Shown here in pieces: positions 1 through 7,516 of a stretch of 12,497 nucleotides of DNA. A model generated the notes under the pieces. It worked only from the letters and a program-made list of their open reading frames with translations, was not told the DNA's origin and did no database searches. The number at the start of each line of letters is the position of its first letter. The stretch's first letter is position 1. This stretch comes from an uncultured Clostridium sp. (lineage in GTDB: Bacteria > Bacillota > Clostridia > TANB77 > CAG-508), in the NCBI GenBank assembly GCA_900556455.1, contig USOV01000024.1:1-12497 (forward strand), given 5' to 3'. The translations under genes and the position numbers were made by a program.

Positions 1-1
1 A

Positions 2-61
2 AAGAAAATACTAGATACAAAAACAAGAGAAAGATTAGCAGCAAGAGCAAAAAAAGAGTAA
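2..61 (+). CDS. C-terminal end of an unidentified protein (5' end outside window)
   Basis: An open frame runs in from the left edge and stops with TAA at 59-61. It encodes a Lys/Arg/Ala-rich tail ending in RLAARAKKE. Too little is present to name the protein. It lies 73 nt upstream of trmR on the same strand. I see no convincing promoter in that gap, so it may be the preceding gene of the same transcription unit. Reading this frame as coding rests only on the basic helical-looking tail and on the regular gene spacing. Confidence 0.4.
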   Translation, partial: KKILDTKTRERLAARAKKE

Positions 62-81
62 AAGTTATAAATTCAAACAAG

Positions 82-115
82 ATATAGGGGGCGCACTCTA
101 GGGCGACCCCTATAT
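82..115. repeat. GC-rich hairpin, first copy of a repeated stem-loop
   Basis: Perfect 9-bp arms, ATATAGGGG (82-90) and CCCCTATAT (107-115), are extended inside by CGC/GCG (92-94 with 103-105) after one mismatch. The core resembles the reverse complement of the terminator hairpin at 11551-11587: both read TAGGGG, then CG.ACT, then GCGAC.CCTA. No T-tract follows on either strand, so it is not a standard rho-independent terminator. It ends 5 nt before the trmR ribosome-binding site. It could be an RNA-processing or stability element, an attenuator, or a small dispersed palindrome. Confidence 0.6.
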
Positions 116-134
116 GTATAAAGGATGATAAAAT

Positions 135-716
135 ATGAGAACAATAGAACAAATAAAAGAAAAAGCTTTGAATGAACATATACCAATAATAATGGATGAC
201 ACATTAGAAGTAGTAGGACAGGTTTTAAAAGAATTAAAACCAAATAAAATATTAGAAATAGGAACTGCTGTTGGCTATTCTGCTATTTGTTTTTCTAAAT
301 ATTTGGCAGAAGGCGGTAGAATAGATACGATTGAAAGAGAAGAAGACCGAATAGCAGAAGCAAAAATAAATGTAAAAGACTTGAAATTAGAGCAAAAAAT
401 TAATATAATATCAGGAGATGCAGTAGAAATATTACCTACTTTAAATGAAAAATATGATGCAATTTTTATAGATGCAGCAAAAGGTAAATATCCGTTTTTC
501 CTAAAAGAAGCAATAAGAATGCTATCAGATAATGGCATAATTATTGCAGATAACATTTTGTACAAAGGTTATACTTTAAGTGATTATAATAAACATAAAC
601 AAAGAACCGCAGTAAGAGGACTTAGGGAATATTTAAAAGAATTAGAAGAAAATGAAGATTTAGAAACTGAACTTTTAGAAGTAGGAGATGGATTGACAAT
701 TACAAGGAGAAAATAA
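135..716 (+). CDS. trmR: tRNA 5-hydroxyuridine methyltransferase TrmR (YrrM-type O-methyltransferase)
   Basis: A SAM-dependent O-methyltransferase of family 3. The Bacillus subtilis homologue TrmR methylates 5-hydroxyuridine at tRNA wobble position 34 to give 5-methoxyuridine. Visible features are the SAM-binding loop LEIGTAVGYSA (residues 40-50), the acidic residue after strand 2 (Glu67), Asp95, FIDAAKGKY (111-119) and ADN (138-140). Asp113, Asp139 and Asn140 match the metal-binding positions of this family. At 193 aa it is about 20 residues shorter at the N-terminus than many homologues. An in-frame stop at 129-131 rules out an upstream start, and AAGGA at 121-125 supports ATG 135. The U32 gene that should make its hydroxylated substrate follows 2 nt after the stop. 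The function is inferred from the family and this pairing. Confidence 0.88.
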   Translation: MRTIEQIKEKALNEHIPIIMDDTLEVVGQVLKELKPNKILEIGTAVGYSAICFSKYLAEGGRIDTIEREEDRIAEAKINVKDLKLEQKINIISGDAVEILPTLNEKYDAIFIDAAKGKYPFFLKEAIRMLSDNGIIIADNILYKGYTLSDYNKHKQRTAVRGLREYLKELEENEDLETELLEVGDGLTITRRK

Positions 717-718
717 AT

Positions 719-1948
719 ATGAAAAAACCAGAACTATTAGCCCCAGTGGGCTCATTTGAAAAAGCAAAAACAGCATTTAGATATGGAGCAGATGCAATAT
801 ATGTTGGAACATCCAATTTATCCTTAAGAACAAGGGTAGATATGAATGATGATGAACTTGCTAAAATTATAGAATATGCTCATAGCATAAATAAAAAAGT
901 ATATGTGGCATTAAATATATATGCAAGAGACAATATGTATGAAGAAATTAAAAAACAAGTTAAAATATTAGATGAAATTAAGGCAGATGCAGTAATTGTA
1001 TCAGACGGTGGAGTAGTTGAAACAGTAAAAGAAGTCGCACCTAATTTAGAAATACATATAAGTACACAAGCAAATACAGTAAGCTACCATACTTGTAAAT
1101 TCTGGTATAATAATGGAGCTAAAAGAATAATTTTAGCTAGAGAACTTAATAAAGAAGAAATAAAAGATATAATGCTAAATAAGCCAAGTGATTTGGAGAT
1201 AGAAATGTTTGTACATGGAGCAATATGCTATGGATATTCTGGAAGATGCCATTTAAGTGACTTTTTAGCAGGAAGAGGAGCAAATTTAGGAGATTGTGCT
1301 CAAAGCTGTAGATGGGCATATAATTTATATCTAGAGGAAAAGAATAATCCAGGACTTATGATGCCAGTTGAACAAGATAACCATGGAACATACATATTGT
1401 CTTCTAAAGATATGTGCTTAATAAAAGAATTACCTGAATTAATTACAATGGGAATTGATAGCTTAAAAATAGAAGGAAGATTAAAAACAGAATACTACTT
1501 AGCAACAATTATAAATACATATAGGCATGCTATTGATGAATGTTATGAAAATATAGAAAAATATGATTATACAAAATATTTAAAAGAACTAGAAAAAACA
1601 AAAACAAGAGGACTTACAACATTTTATTTTAATGATAAGAACAATAAAGATTTCCAAGAATATGAAGGGAAACAATATAATCCGAATTATGAATTTGGAG
1701 GAAAGGTATTGCAATCTGATAATGGAAAGAATGTAATTGAAATAAAAAATAGACTAAATGTAGGAGACACATTAGAACTAATTATACCAGAAGAACTAGA
1801 ACCAATAAAGTTTACTATAAACAAACTATGGGATTATGAGACAGATGAGGAAATAGACCATGTAAACCCAGGTAAAGAAGGACAAAAAGTAAAAATGATT
1901 TTACCAGAAGAAGCAAAAGATGGAATGATATTGAGAAGAAAAAAGTAA
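719..1948 (+). CDS. trhP: U32 family protein, tRNA 5-hydroxyuridine synthesis (TrhP-type)
   Basis: A member of the peptidase U32 family, whose TrhP branch hydroxylates U34 of tRNA using prephenate. Despite the family name it is probably not a protease. The N-terminus KPELLAPVGSFEKAKTAFRYGADAIY is the classic TIM-barrel start. The signature VHGAICYGYSGRCHLS (165-180), followed by GDCAQSCR (191-198), is intact. Cys170, Cys177, Cys193 and Cys233 are spaced like the four iron-sulfur ligands of the related UbiU protein, so a [4Fe-4S] cluster is likely. The length of 409 aa is full for the family and there is a C-terminal beta-rich extension. AAGGAGA at 704-710, inside the end of trmR, sets ATG 719. 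B. subtilis has two such genes (yrrN, yrrO) beside yrrM; here a single one is seen, most like the longer type. Confidence 0.85.
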   Translation: MKKPELLAPVGSFEKAKTAFRYGADAIYVGTSNLSLRTRVDMNDDELAKIIEYAHSINKKVYVALNIYARDNMYEEIKKQVKILDEIKADAVIVSDGGVVETVKEVAPNLEIHISTQANTVSYHTCKFWYNNGAKRIILARELNKEEIKDIMLNKPSDLEIEMFVHGAICYGYSGRCHLSDFLAGRGANLGDCAQSCRWAYNLYLEEKNNPGLMMPVEQDNHGTYILSSKDMCLIKELPELITMGIDSLKIEGRLKTEYYLATIINTYRHAIDECYENIEKYDYTKYLKELEKTKTRGLTTFYFNDKNNKDFQEYEGKQYNPNYEFGGKVLQSDNGKNVIEIKNRLNVGDTLELIIPEELEPIKFTINKLWDYETDEEIDHVNPGKEGQKVKMILPEEAKDGMILRRKK

Positions 1949-1961
1949 AGGAGTTTTTCCT

Positions 1962-3116
1962 ATGAGTTTTAAGGAAGATTTAAAAGTCATTCCAATTAAG
2001 CAAGAGGAATATAAGGCAGAACAGGTAGAAGCATATAGAAATTTTATATCTGAGGCACTACCCGGATATATAGAGTTTATGAAGGCTTTAAACCATACAA
2101 TTACTCATTTGGAAGCAAATGGAATAATTGGGAAAACAAAACTAAGAACAAGATTAAAAGCCATAAATAGTGCATTGAAAAATACTGACGGAAAGACCCT
2201 AGATGACGTTTTTGGCTTTGAAATTGTAACTGAAAATGAAAGAGACAAAGAAATATTAATGCTTATAATCCATAATATATTTGTGGGGAAATACGCTAAA
2301 CAAAAAAATCACAATAAATCGAATGGTTATTTTGCACATCATTGCACAGGTGCAATAAAAAATCAATTAGATGGGACGGAAGTTGCAGAGCTTGAAAAAC
2401 ATATATTAGATGCTGAAACCAACGAACTAAAAACAGAGTATAGAGATATGCCTAAAGCGGAACAAATACATTTTAAAAAAAGTGAAATTTTTAAGCATGT
2501 ACCAAGATATCCCACTTTGAGGCAAGAAATATTAGAAGGCGGTACAATTGACGAAAATTTACAAGAAAATTTTGAGTGGGCATTAGGATTTATGGACCAA
2601 TACTTAAACAATGACCCTATTGCAAGAAAGAATATGCCTATTTGTGAAATTCAGTTTAAAACTACGGATGTTGAGCAAGAAGCAAAATATGGTAGAGCAC
2701 AACATGATAAATATAAAAATGTAAATAAAGAAGAAATACGAAAAAGATATTTTCAAAAACAATTAGTAAGAGGAGTTGACTATCCATTTACATTTATTAG
2801 AAACACAGAAGGAGATTTAGAAATAGAACATTCAAGTGAAACGGTTATGAGTATGTGGCCATTCCTAAGAAAAACAGTCTTGGAACAAAAACAAACAAAT
2901 TCATTTTCACTTGCTAATTATGATTTATTTTTTGCAAAAATATTTCCAGCGCTAGAGCCATATGTACAAAAGAGTTCATTAAGAGAGCCAAGTGTGCCAG
3001 TTAATAATTTTAGCCAAGAAAGTGCATGGAATATACTAAAAAGTAAGATAATAAATGATAAAATCTTTTCACCAAATCCCAACCAAATAGAAGAAATGGG
3101 AATATCAGAAAAATAA
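1962..3116 (+). CDS. Divergent RelA/SpoT-fold nucleotidyltransferase-like protein
   Basis: A 384-aa protein with the landmarks of a RelA/SpoT synthetase domain in order: a basic KTKLRTRLKAINSALK segment (58-73), LDDVFGFEIVT (80-90), NGYFAHH (121-127), CEIQFKT (228-234) and HDKYK (248-252). These match the canonical nucleotide-binding, D-[ILV]-x-[AG]-x-R, GYxSxH, EIQIRT and HxxYK motifs. The acidic residues expected for Mg binding and catalysis (Asp82, Glu229) are kept. The usual Arg of the Asp motif is Glu87, and Ser of GYxSxH is Ala125. An insertion of roughly 50 residues separates GYxxxH from EIQ, and about 130 residues of unassigned C-terminus follow. No HD hydrolase, TGS or ACT domain is visible, so it is not a full Rel. 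AAAGGAG (1947-1953) precedes ATG 1962, 13 nt after the U32 gene. It could be an alarmone synthetase, a tRNA-modifying or toxin-like relative, or an inactive descendant. Confidence 0.65.
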   Translation: MSFKEDLKVIPIKQEEYKAEQVEAYRNFISEALPGYIEFMKALNHTITHLEANGIIGKTKLRTRLKAINSALKNTDGKTLDDVFGFEIVTENERDKEILMLIIHNIFVGKYAKQKNHNKSNGYFAHHCTGAIKNQLDGTEVAELEKHILDAETNELKTEYRDMPKAEQIHFKKSEIFKHVPRYPTLRQEILEGGTIDENLQENFEWALGFMDQYLNNDPIARKNMPICEIQFKTTDVEQEAKYGRAQHDKYKNVNKEEIRKRYFQKQLVRGVDYPFTFIRNTEGDLEIEHSSETVMSMWPFLRKTVLEQKQTNSFSLANYDLFFAKIFPALEPYVQKSSLREPSVPVNNFSQESAWNILKSKIINDKIFSPNPNQIEEMGISEK

Positions 3117-3140
3117 AAAAATTAATAATTGACAAATTTT

Positions 3141-3178
3141 AAAGATATTTTGTGATTAACAAAATATCTTTTTTTTCT
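3141..3178 (+). terminator. Rho-independent terminator after the trmR unit
   Basis: A 13-bp perfect stem, AAAGATATTTTGT (3141-3153) with ACAAAATATCTTT (3159-3171) around a 5-nt loop, is followed by a run of T. It lies 25 nt after the RelA/SpoT-like stop codon. The stem is AT-rich, but the pairing and the T-tract are clear. Confidence 0.85.
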
Positions 3179-3206
3179 TTACATTTTTTCAATCTAATAG
3201 TATAAT
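3178..3206 (+). promoter_or_regulatory. Sigma-A promoter of the gltX operon
   Basis: TTTACA (3178-3183) and a perfect TATAAT (3201-3206) are separated by exactly 17 nt, and transcription should begin near 3213. It starts in the T-tract of the preceding terminator and lies 25-40 nt upstream of gltX. This is the best promoter match I found in the window and the only one seen before the next terminator at 9896. Confidence 0.8.
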
Positions 3207-3242
3207 ATAAAAGCTAGAAATGAAAGGAATGTGATAGTTATT

Positions 3243-4889
3243 ATGGATTACAAAGAATTAGCAGATTTAATTTTTCCTAATGCAAAATCAACTGAATATT
3301 ATGAAGAAAAATATCCTGAAAGGGATTTACCAGAAGGAGCCATGGTTACTAGATTTGCACCAAGTCCAACAGGTTTTATTCATATTGGAGGGCTTTTTGG
3401 AAGTATAGTTGATAGAAAATTAGCAAAACAATCTAATGGAGTTTTTATTTTAAGAATTGAAGATACAGATCAAAAAAGAGAAATTGAAAATGGTATTTTA
3501 CAAATAGTTAATGGACTAGCTGATTTTGGAATAATACCAGATGAAGGAATGATTTCTGAGACAGAGGAAAAAGGTAATTATGGACCTTATAAGCAAAGTG
3601 CTAGAAAAGATATTTACCAAGCTTTTGCAAAAAGTTTAATTGAAAAAGGTCTAGCATACCCATGCTTTTGCTCACCAGAAGAATTAGATGAAACTAGAGA
3701 AAAACAAGAAGCAGCAAAATTAAGATCAGGTTATTATGGAGTTTGGGCAAAATGCAGAACTATGCCAATTGATGAAGTTGCTGAAAAAATTAAAAATGGA
3801 GACAAATTTATTATAAGGTTTAAATCTCAAGGAAGAGAAGATAGAAAAATACAACACAAAGATGTTATAAAAGGGAAATTAGAGTTTCCAGAAAATGACC
3901 AAGACATAGTAATAATAAAAGCTGATGGACTTCCAACATATCACTTTGCACATGCAGTTGATGACCATTTAATGAGAGTAACTCATGTAATAAGAGGAGA
4001 TGAGTGGTTATCTTCATTACCATTACACTTAGAGTTATTTTATGCGTTAGGATTCAAACCACCTAAATATGCTCATACATCTACAATTATGAAAGATGAA
4101 AATGGAAATAAAAGAAAAATAAGTAAAAGAAAAGACCCAGAAGCAGCAGTAAGTTATTATAGTGAAGAAGGAATCCCAAAAGAAGCTGTTGTAGAATATT
4201 TACTTAATATTGCAAATTCTACATTCGAACCATGGAGAAGAGCAAATCCAACTAAATCAATTGATGAATTTGAGCTTCAACTAAACAAAATGAGTGTTAG
4301 TGGTGCAGTATTCGATATGGTAAAATTATTAGATGTTTCTAAAAATGTAATTTGTAAATTTGATGCACAAAAAATTTATGATGAGACATATAATTGGGCA
4401 TGTAAATATGATAATGAACTAAAAGAATTATTAGACAATAAAGAATATTCTTTAAAAGTACTTGGCATTGAAAGAGGAAATGTAAAGCCAAGAAAAGATA
4501 TATCAAAATGGTCAGATGTAAAAAATTTAATTATTTATATGTATGATGAGAAGTTTAATAACAATAGTACATACGAATTCCAAAAAATAAATGATTTGGC
4601 TGAAATAAAAGATATATTAAAATCATATCTAGAAAAACATTTTGATATTAATGATGACAAACAAACTTGGTTTGACAAAATGAAAGATTTAGCTGAAGAA
4701 AAAGGGTATGCAAGAGAGGTAAAACAATACAAACAAGAACCAGAAAAATATAAGGGACATGTAGGAGATATAAGCACAGTAATAAGAGTTGCACTAACTG
4801 GAAGGAGCAATACTCCAGACTTATATGAAATAATGCAGGTATTAAAAGAAAATAGCATAAGGCAAAGAATAGAAAAATTTTTAAATTAA
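3243..4889 (+). CDS. gltX: Glutamate--tRNA ligase
   Basis: A class I aminoacyl-tRNA synthetase that charges tRNA-Glu in the cytoplasm. The HIGH-type motif is HIGG within APSPTGFIHIGGLF (His at residue 47), followed by LRIEDTDQKRE. The KMSKS-type motif is KISKR (about 292-296). A CFC pair plus a later Cys (CFCSPEEL...WAKCR) resembles the zinc-binding insert of bacterial GluRS. The C-terminal IRVALTGRSNTPDLYEIMQVL is the end of the anticodon-binding region. At 548 aa it is longer than the common bacterial enzyme of about 480-500 aa, matching a longer clostridial type. Whether it also charges tRNA-Gln cannot be told from this window. The frame is also open from GTG 3231, but AAAGGAA (3223-3229) is too close to that codon. 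ATG 3243, giving MDYKELADLIFPN, fits family N-termini better though its spacing is long. Confidence 0.92.
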   Translation: MDYKELADLIFPNAKSTEYYEEKYPERDLPEGAMVTRFAPSPTGFIHIGGLFGSIVDRKLAKQSNGVFILRIEDTDQKREIENGILQIVNGLADFGIIPDEGMISETEEKGNYGPYKQSARKDIYQAFAKSLIEKGLAYPCFCSPEELDETREKQEAAKLRSGYYGVWAKCRTMPIDEVAEKIKNGDKFIIRFKSQGREDRKIQHKDVIKGKLEFPENDQDIVIIKADGLPTYHFAHAVDDHLMRVTHVIRGDEWLSSLPLHLELFYALGFKPPKYAHTSTIMKDENGNKRKISKRKDPEAAVSYYSEEGIPKEAVVEYLLNIANSTFEPWRRANPTKSIDEFELQLNKMSVSGAVFDMVKLLDVSKNVICKFDAQKIYDETYNWACKYDNELKELLDNKEYSLKVLGIERGNVKPRKDISKWSDVKNLIIYMYDEKFNNNSTYEFQKINDLAEIKDILKSYLEKHFDINDDKQTWFDKMKDLAEEKGYAREVKQYKQEPEKYKGHVGDISTVIRVALTGRSNTPDLYEIMQVLKENSIRQRIEKFLN

Positions 4890-4916
4890 TTTAAAGAACT
4901 GCAAAAAGGAATGAAT

Positions 4917-5108
4917 ATGGATTATAAAATAGGTGATATTGTAGAATTTAAAAAACCACACCCATGTGGAAGTAAAGTATGGGAAATAACAAGAATAGGT
5001 GTGGATTTTAAATTCAAATGTAAAGGCTGTGGGCATGTAATAATACTTGAAAGACAAGAGGCATTAAAAAAAATAATAAAAAAGGTGAATGCTAATGAAA
5101 AAAAGTAA
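4917..5108 (+). CDS. DUF951 family small zinc-ribbon-like protein
   Basis: A 63-aa protein with the DUF951 pattern: GDIVEFKKPHPCG at the N-terminus, WEITRIGVDFKFKC in the middle, then KGCGH. Cys17, Cys35 and Cys38 with His15 or His40 could bind a metal. The biochemical role of the family is not established. An upstream in-frame ATG at 4911 touches AAAAAGGA (4903-4910), leaving no spacing, so ATG 4917 with a 6-nt spacer is preferred. It follows gltX by 27 nt. Its last 14 nt overlap the next gene, which suggests translational coupling. Confidence 0.82.
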   Translation: MDYKIGDIVEFKKPHPCGSKVWEITRIGVDFKFKCKGCGHVIILERQEALKKIIKKVNANEKK

Positions 5109-6412
5109 AATCTCATCATGGATTTTCATGGGATTTATGATAATTGTAATATATGTGTTATTTGGAATCTATAAATTAAACTATTTCAATGGATTTATAA
5201 AAGCTGAAACAAATATTGGAATATCAGAATTTAAAAGAGATAAAACTGTAAAATATTCTGAGGCTGATAGCTATAAAATAGTATCTCCAACCCAAAACGA
5301 TGCTGCATTTTATAAAGAAATAGAAGTAGAACCACATACTCCATATAAAATAACATGTATGGTAAAGACAGATAATGTAGTTCCATTGGCAGAAAATACT
5401 GATGGAGGAGCATGCATTTCTATAATAGAGGCTTCGGAAGTTTCAAAAAGTATCACTGGTACAACTGATTGGCAACCAATAGAAATAATGTTTAATTCAC
5501 AAAATAGAACAACTGTTAAAATTGGATTTAGGCTAGGAGGAAACACTGGAACTGCTCAAGGAACTGCTTGGTTTTCAGATTTCAAACTAGAAAAAGGGCT
5601 AAACTTAGAAGACTCAAAATGGAATGTGGCATGTTTTATTTTCAAAAATACTGATGTAGAGATTGAAGGAAAAAGAATGAATTTTTCAATGTCCTCAGAA
5701 GAAATTAAAACAGTAAAAAACGATATGGAGGACTTTAAAACATCATGTAAAAGACTAAGTGATGGGAAAATGAGCGTCGATTATGAAATTTATAACATTG
5801 ATGAACCTCTTAAAACTATTTGTTATTCCGAAGAACATGGATATTATTTTGACCCATATGATGTAAATAAAATTATTGAAAATATTGTTTTAGACAATAG
5901 CTATGATTATATATTTATTGCTGTAAAGATGGGAAATAATGAGGAAGAAATACCTGTAAATAAATGGGTAGGGCTTCGGAAGTATGGATTTATATGGAAT
6001 AGGTTTTTCTAATATAAGATTTGCAAGTGATAATACAAATTATGTACATGAATATAATTCCAGAATAAATACATTTTCAGAAGAAGTTTTTATGCATGAA
6101 TTCTTACATACTTTAGAAAGAACAGCTAAAGAACATGGGTATGATACAGCTGATTTACATAATTATGAAAAATATGGATATTCAGAAGAAGATTTAATAG
6201 GGTTGAAAAAATGGTATCAAGACTATATGAGATGCAAAATATTGGATAAAACAAGCAATCAATATGTAGGACTAAACGAAAAAGTATTTGTTTTAAAACC
6301 TATACATGAAAATAATTTTAAATATGCAATACAAATAGACTTTAATGAAGAACCTAAAAACCTATTTGAAGAAATTAAAAATTTATTTAATGTAATTATT
6401 GAAGCAGTATAA
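5095..6412 (+). CDS. Membrane-anchored jelly-roll plus HExxH metallopeptidase-like protein, split by a +1 frameshift
   Basis: Two overlapping open frames (5095-6012 and 5984-6412) look like one gene of about 438 codons. Part one has a signal-anchor helix (residues about 8-27, WIFMGFMIIVIYVLFGIY). A region of about 140 residues then resembles carbohydrate-binding jelly-roll domains (TTDWQPIEIMF..., ending GTAWFSDFKLEKG). Part two carries HEFLHTLE (zinc motif at 6095-6109) and a later LHNYEKYGY whose His may be the third ligand. The predicted active site is outside the membrane. At 5974-5982, CTT CGG AAG breaks the reading; skipping C5977 gives Leu-Gly-Ser-Met-Asp and joins the frames. An upstream ATG at 5089 exists, but ATG 5095 sits 9 nt from AAAGG. 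No specific family name is recognised. It could be a pseudogene, a sequence error, or a gene expressed by frameshifting. Removing or keeping the C decides whether the protease domain is made. Confidence 0.65.
5974..5980 (+). other. Candidate +1 frameshift site, CTT CGG A
   Basis: This is the junction between the two halves of the metallopeptidase-like gene. The zero frame reads CTT CGG AAG TAT and ends at 6012; the +1 frame reads CTT (C) GGA AGT ATG and stays open for another 144 codons. CUU followed by a slow codon is the layout of the E. coli prfB and yeast Ty1 +1 shift sites. A purine-rich GTAGGG lies immediately upstream. CGG is otherwise unused as a sense codon in the window. Confidence 0.5.
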
Positions 6413-6444
6413 AGATACATGCAAAATAAATAGAAGGGATAATA

Positions 6445-7485
6445 ATGAAAGTAACAGATTTTAATTATAATTTACCAAAAGAACTAATAGCGCAACATCC
6501 ATTAGAAAATAGGGATGAATCTAGATTAATGGTACTAAATAGGGAAAAACAAACAATAGAACACAAAATTTTTAAAGATGTAATAGATTATTTAAATCCA
6601 GGAGATTGCTTGGTAATAAATAATACAAAAGTAATACCAGCAAGACTTTATGGAATAAAAATAAACGAAACAAATGAACATGAACCAGCACACGTAGAAT
6701 TTTTACTTTTAAAACAATTAGAAAAAGATACGTGGGAAGTAATGGTAAGACCAGGCAAAAAGTTAAAAGCTGGAGTAAGAGTTAGTTTTGGAGAAGGAAT
6801 ACTTCAAGCAGAAATATTAGAAATGCTAGATAACGGAAACAGAAAAGTAAAATTTTATTATGAAGGAATTTTTAATGAAATACTAGACCAAATAGGTTTA
6901 ATGCCATTACCACCATATATAACAGAAAAATTAAAAGATAAGGATAGATATCAAACTGTATATGCAAAATATGATGGCTCAGCAGCAGCTCCAACAGCAG
7001 GTTTACATTTTACACCAGAATTATTAGAGCAAATAAAAGAAAAAGGTATTATAATTGCAAATGTAACTTTACATGTAGGAATTGGAACATTTAGACCTGT
7101 AAAAGTTGAAAATATTGAAGAACACAACATGCATACAGAACATTTTTATATAAAACAAGAAGATGTAGATAAAATAAATACTGCAAAGAAAACAGGACAC
7201 AAAATAATTGCAGTAGGAACAACTTCTTGCAGGGTTTTAGAAACAGTAGCAGATGAAAATGGAATGCTAAAGGAAATGGAAGGAGATACAAGTATTTTTA
7301 TATACCCAGGTTATAAATTCAAATGCATAGATAACCTAATAACAAATTTCCATTTACCAGAGTCTACATTAATAATGCTAGTGTCAGCACTTGCAGGAAA
7401 AGACTTTATAATGAAAGCCTATGAAACAGCTGTAGAAGAAAAGTATAGATTTTTTTCATTCGGCGATGCGATGTTGATTTGTTAG
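6445..7485 (+). CDS. queA: S-adenosylmethionine:tRNA ribosyltransferase-isomerase QueA
   Basis: Transfers and isomerises the ribosyl part of SAM onto 7-aminomethyl-7-deazaguanine at tRNA position 34, forming epoxyqueuosine. The 346-aa length is normal for the family. Signatures are DFNYNLPKELIAQHPLENRDESRLMVL at the N-terminus, GSAAAPTAGLHFT (about 178-190), HVGIGTFRPV (about 210-219), TNFHLPESTLIMLVSALAG (from about 300) and RFFSFGDAMLI near the end. AGAAGGG at 6432-6438 supports ATG 6445. It starts 32 nt after the metallopeptidase-like gene and is followed 31 nt later by tgt, the preceding step of the same pathway, as in many bacteria. The 32-nt leader is too short for a preQ1 riboswitch, so control probably comes from the operon promoter upstream of gltX. 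Confidence 0.96.
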   Translation: MKVTDFNYNLPKELIAQHPLENRDESRLMVLNREKQTIEHKIFKDVIDYLNPGDCLVINNTKVIPARLYGIKINETNEHEPAHVEFLLLKQLEKDTWEVMVRPGKKLKAGVRVSFGEGILQAEILEMLDNGNRKVKFYYEGIFNEILDQIGLMPLPPYITEKLKDKDRYQTVYAKYDGSAAAPTAGLHFTPELLEQIKEKGIIIANVTLHVGIGTFRPVKVENIEEHNMHTEHFYIKQEDVDKINTAKKTGHKIIAVGTTSCRVLETVADENGMLKEMEGDTSIFIYPGYKFKCIDNLITNFHLPESTLIMLVSALAGKDFIMKAYETAVEEKYRFFSFGDAMLIC

Positions 7486-7516
7486 AGAAATATAAAAATA
7501 ATAAGGAGAAAAAATA

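Noticed and set aside
82..120. Hairpin at 82-115 as a rho-independent terminator
   Set aside because: No T-tract follows on either strand, so it was listed as a repeated hairpin with unknown role.
3129..3160. TTGACA at 3129-3134 as the gltX -35 box
   Set aside because: No good -10 lies 16-18 nt downstream and it would place the start inside the terminator. TTTACA-TATAAT at 3178-3206 fits much better.
5984..6412. Second half of the metallopeptidase as an independent gene starting at ATG 5984
   Set aside because: No ribosome-binding site precedes ATG 5984, it overlaps the first frame, and the protein would start inside a domain. The single-base junction explains both frames better.
6413..6444. 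Possible preQ1 riboswitch ahead of queA
   Set aside because: The gap is only 32 nt, with no suitable stem and no terminator or sequestered ribosome-binding site.
7456..7465. Third TTCGG at the end of queA as another frameshift site
   Set aside because: It reads TTC GGC in frame (Phe-Gly) inside the conserved RFFSFGDAML ending, so no CGG codon or shift is involved.
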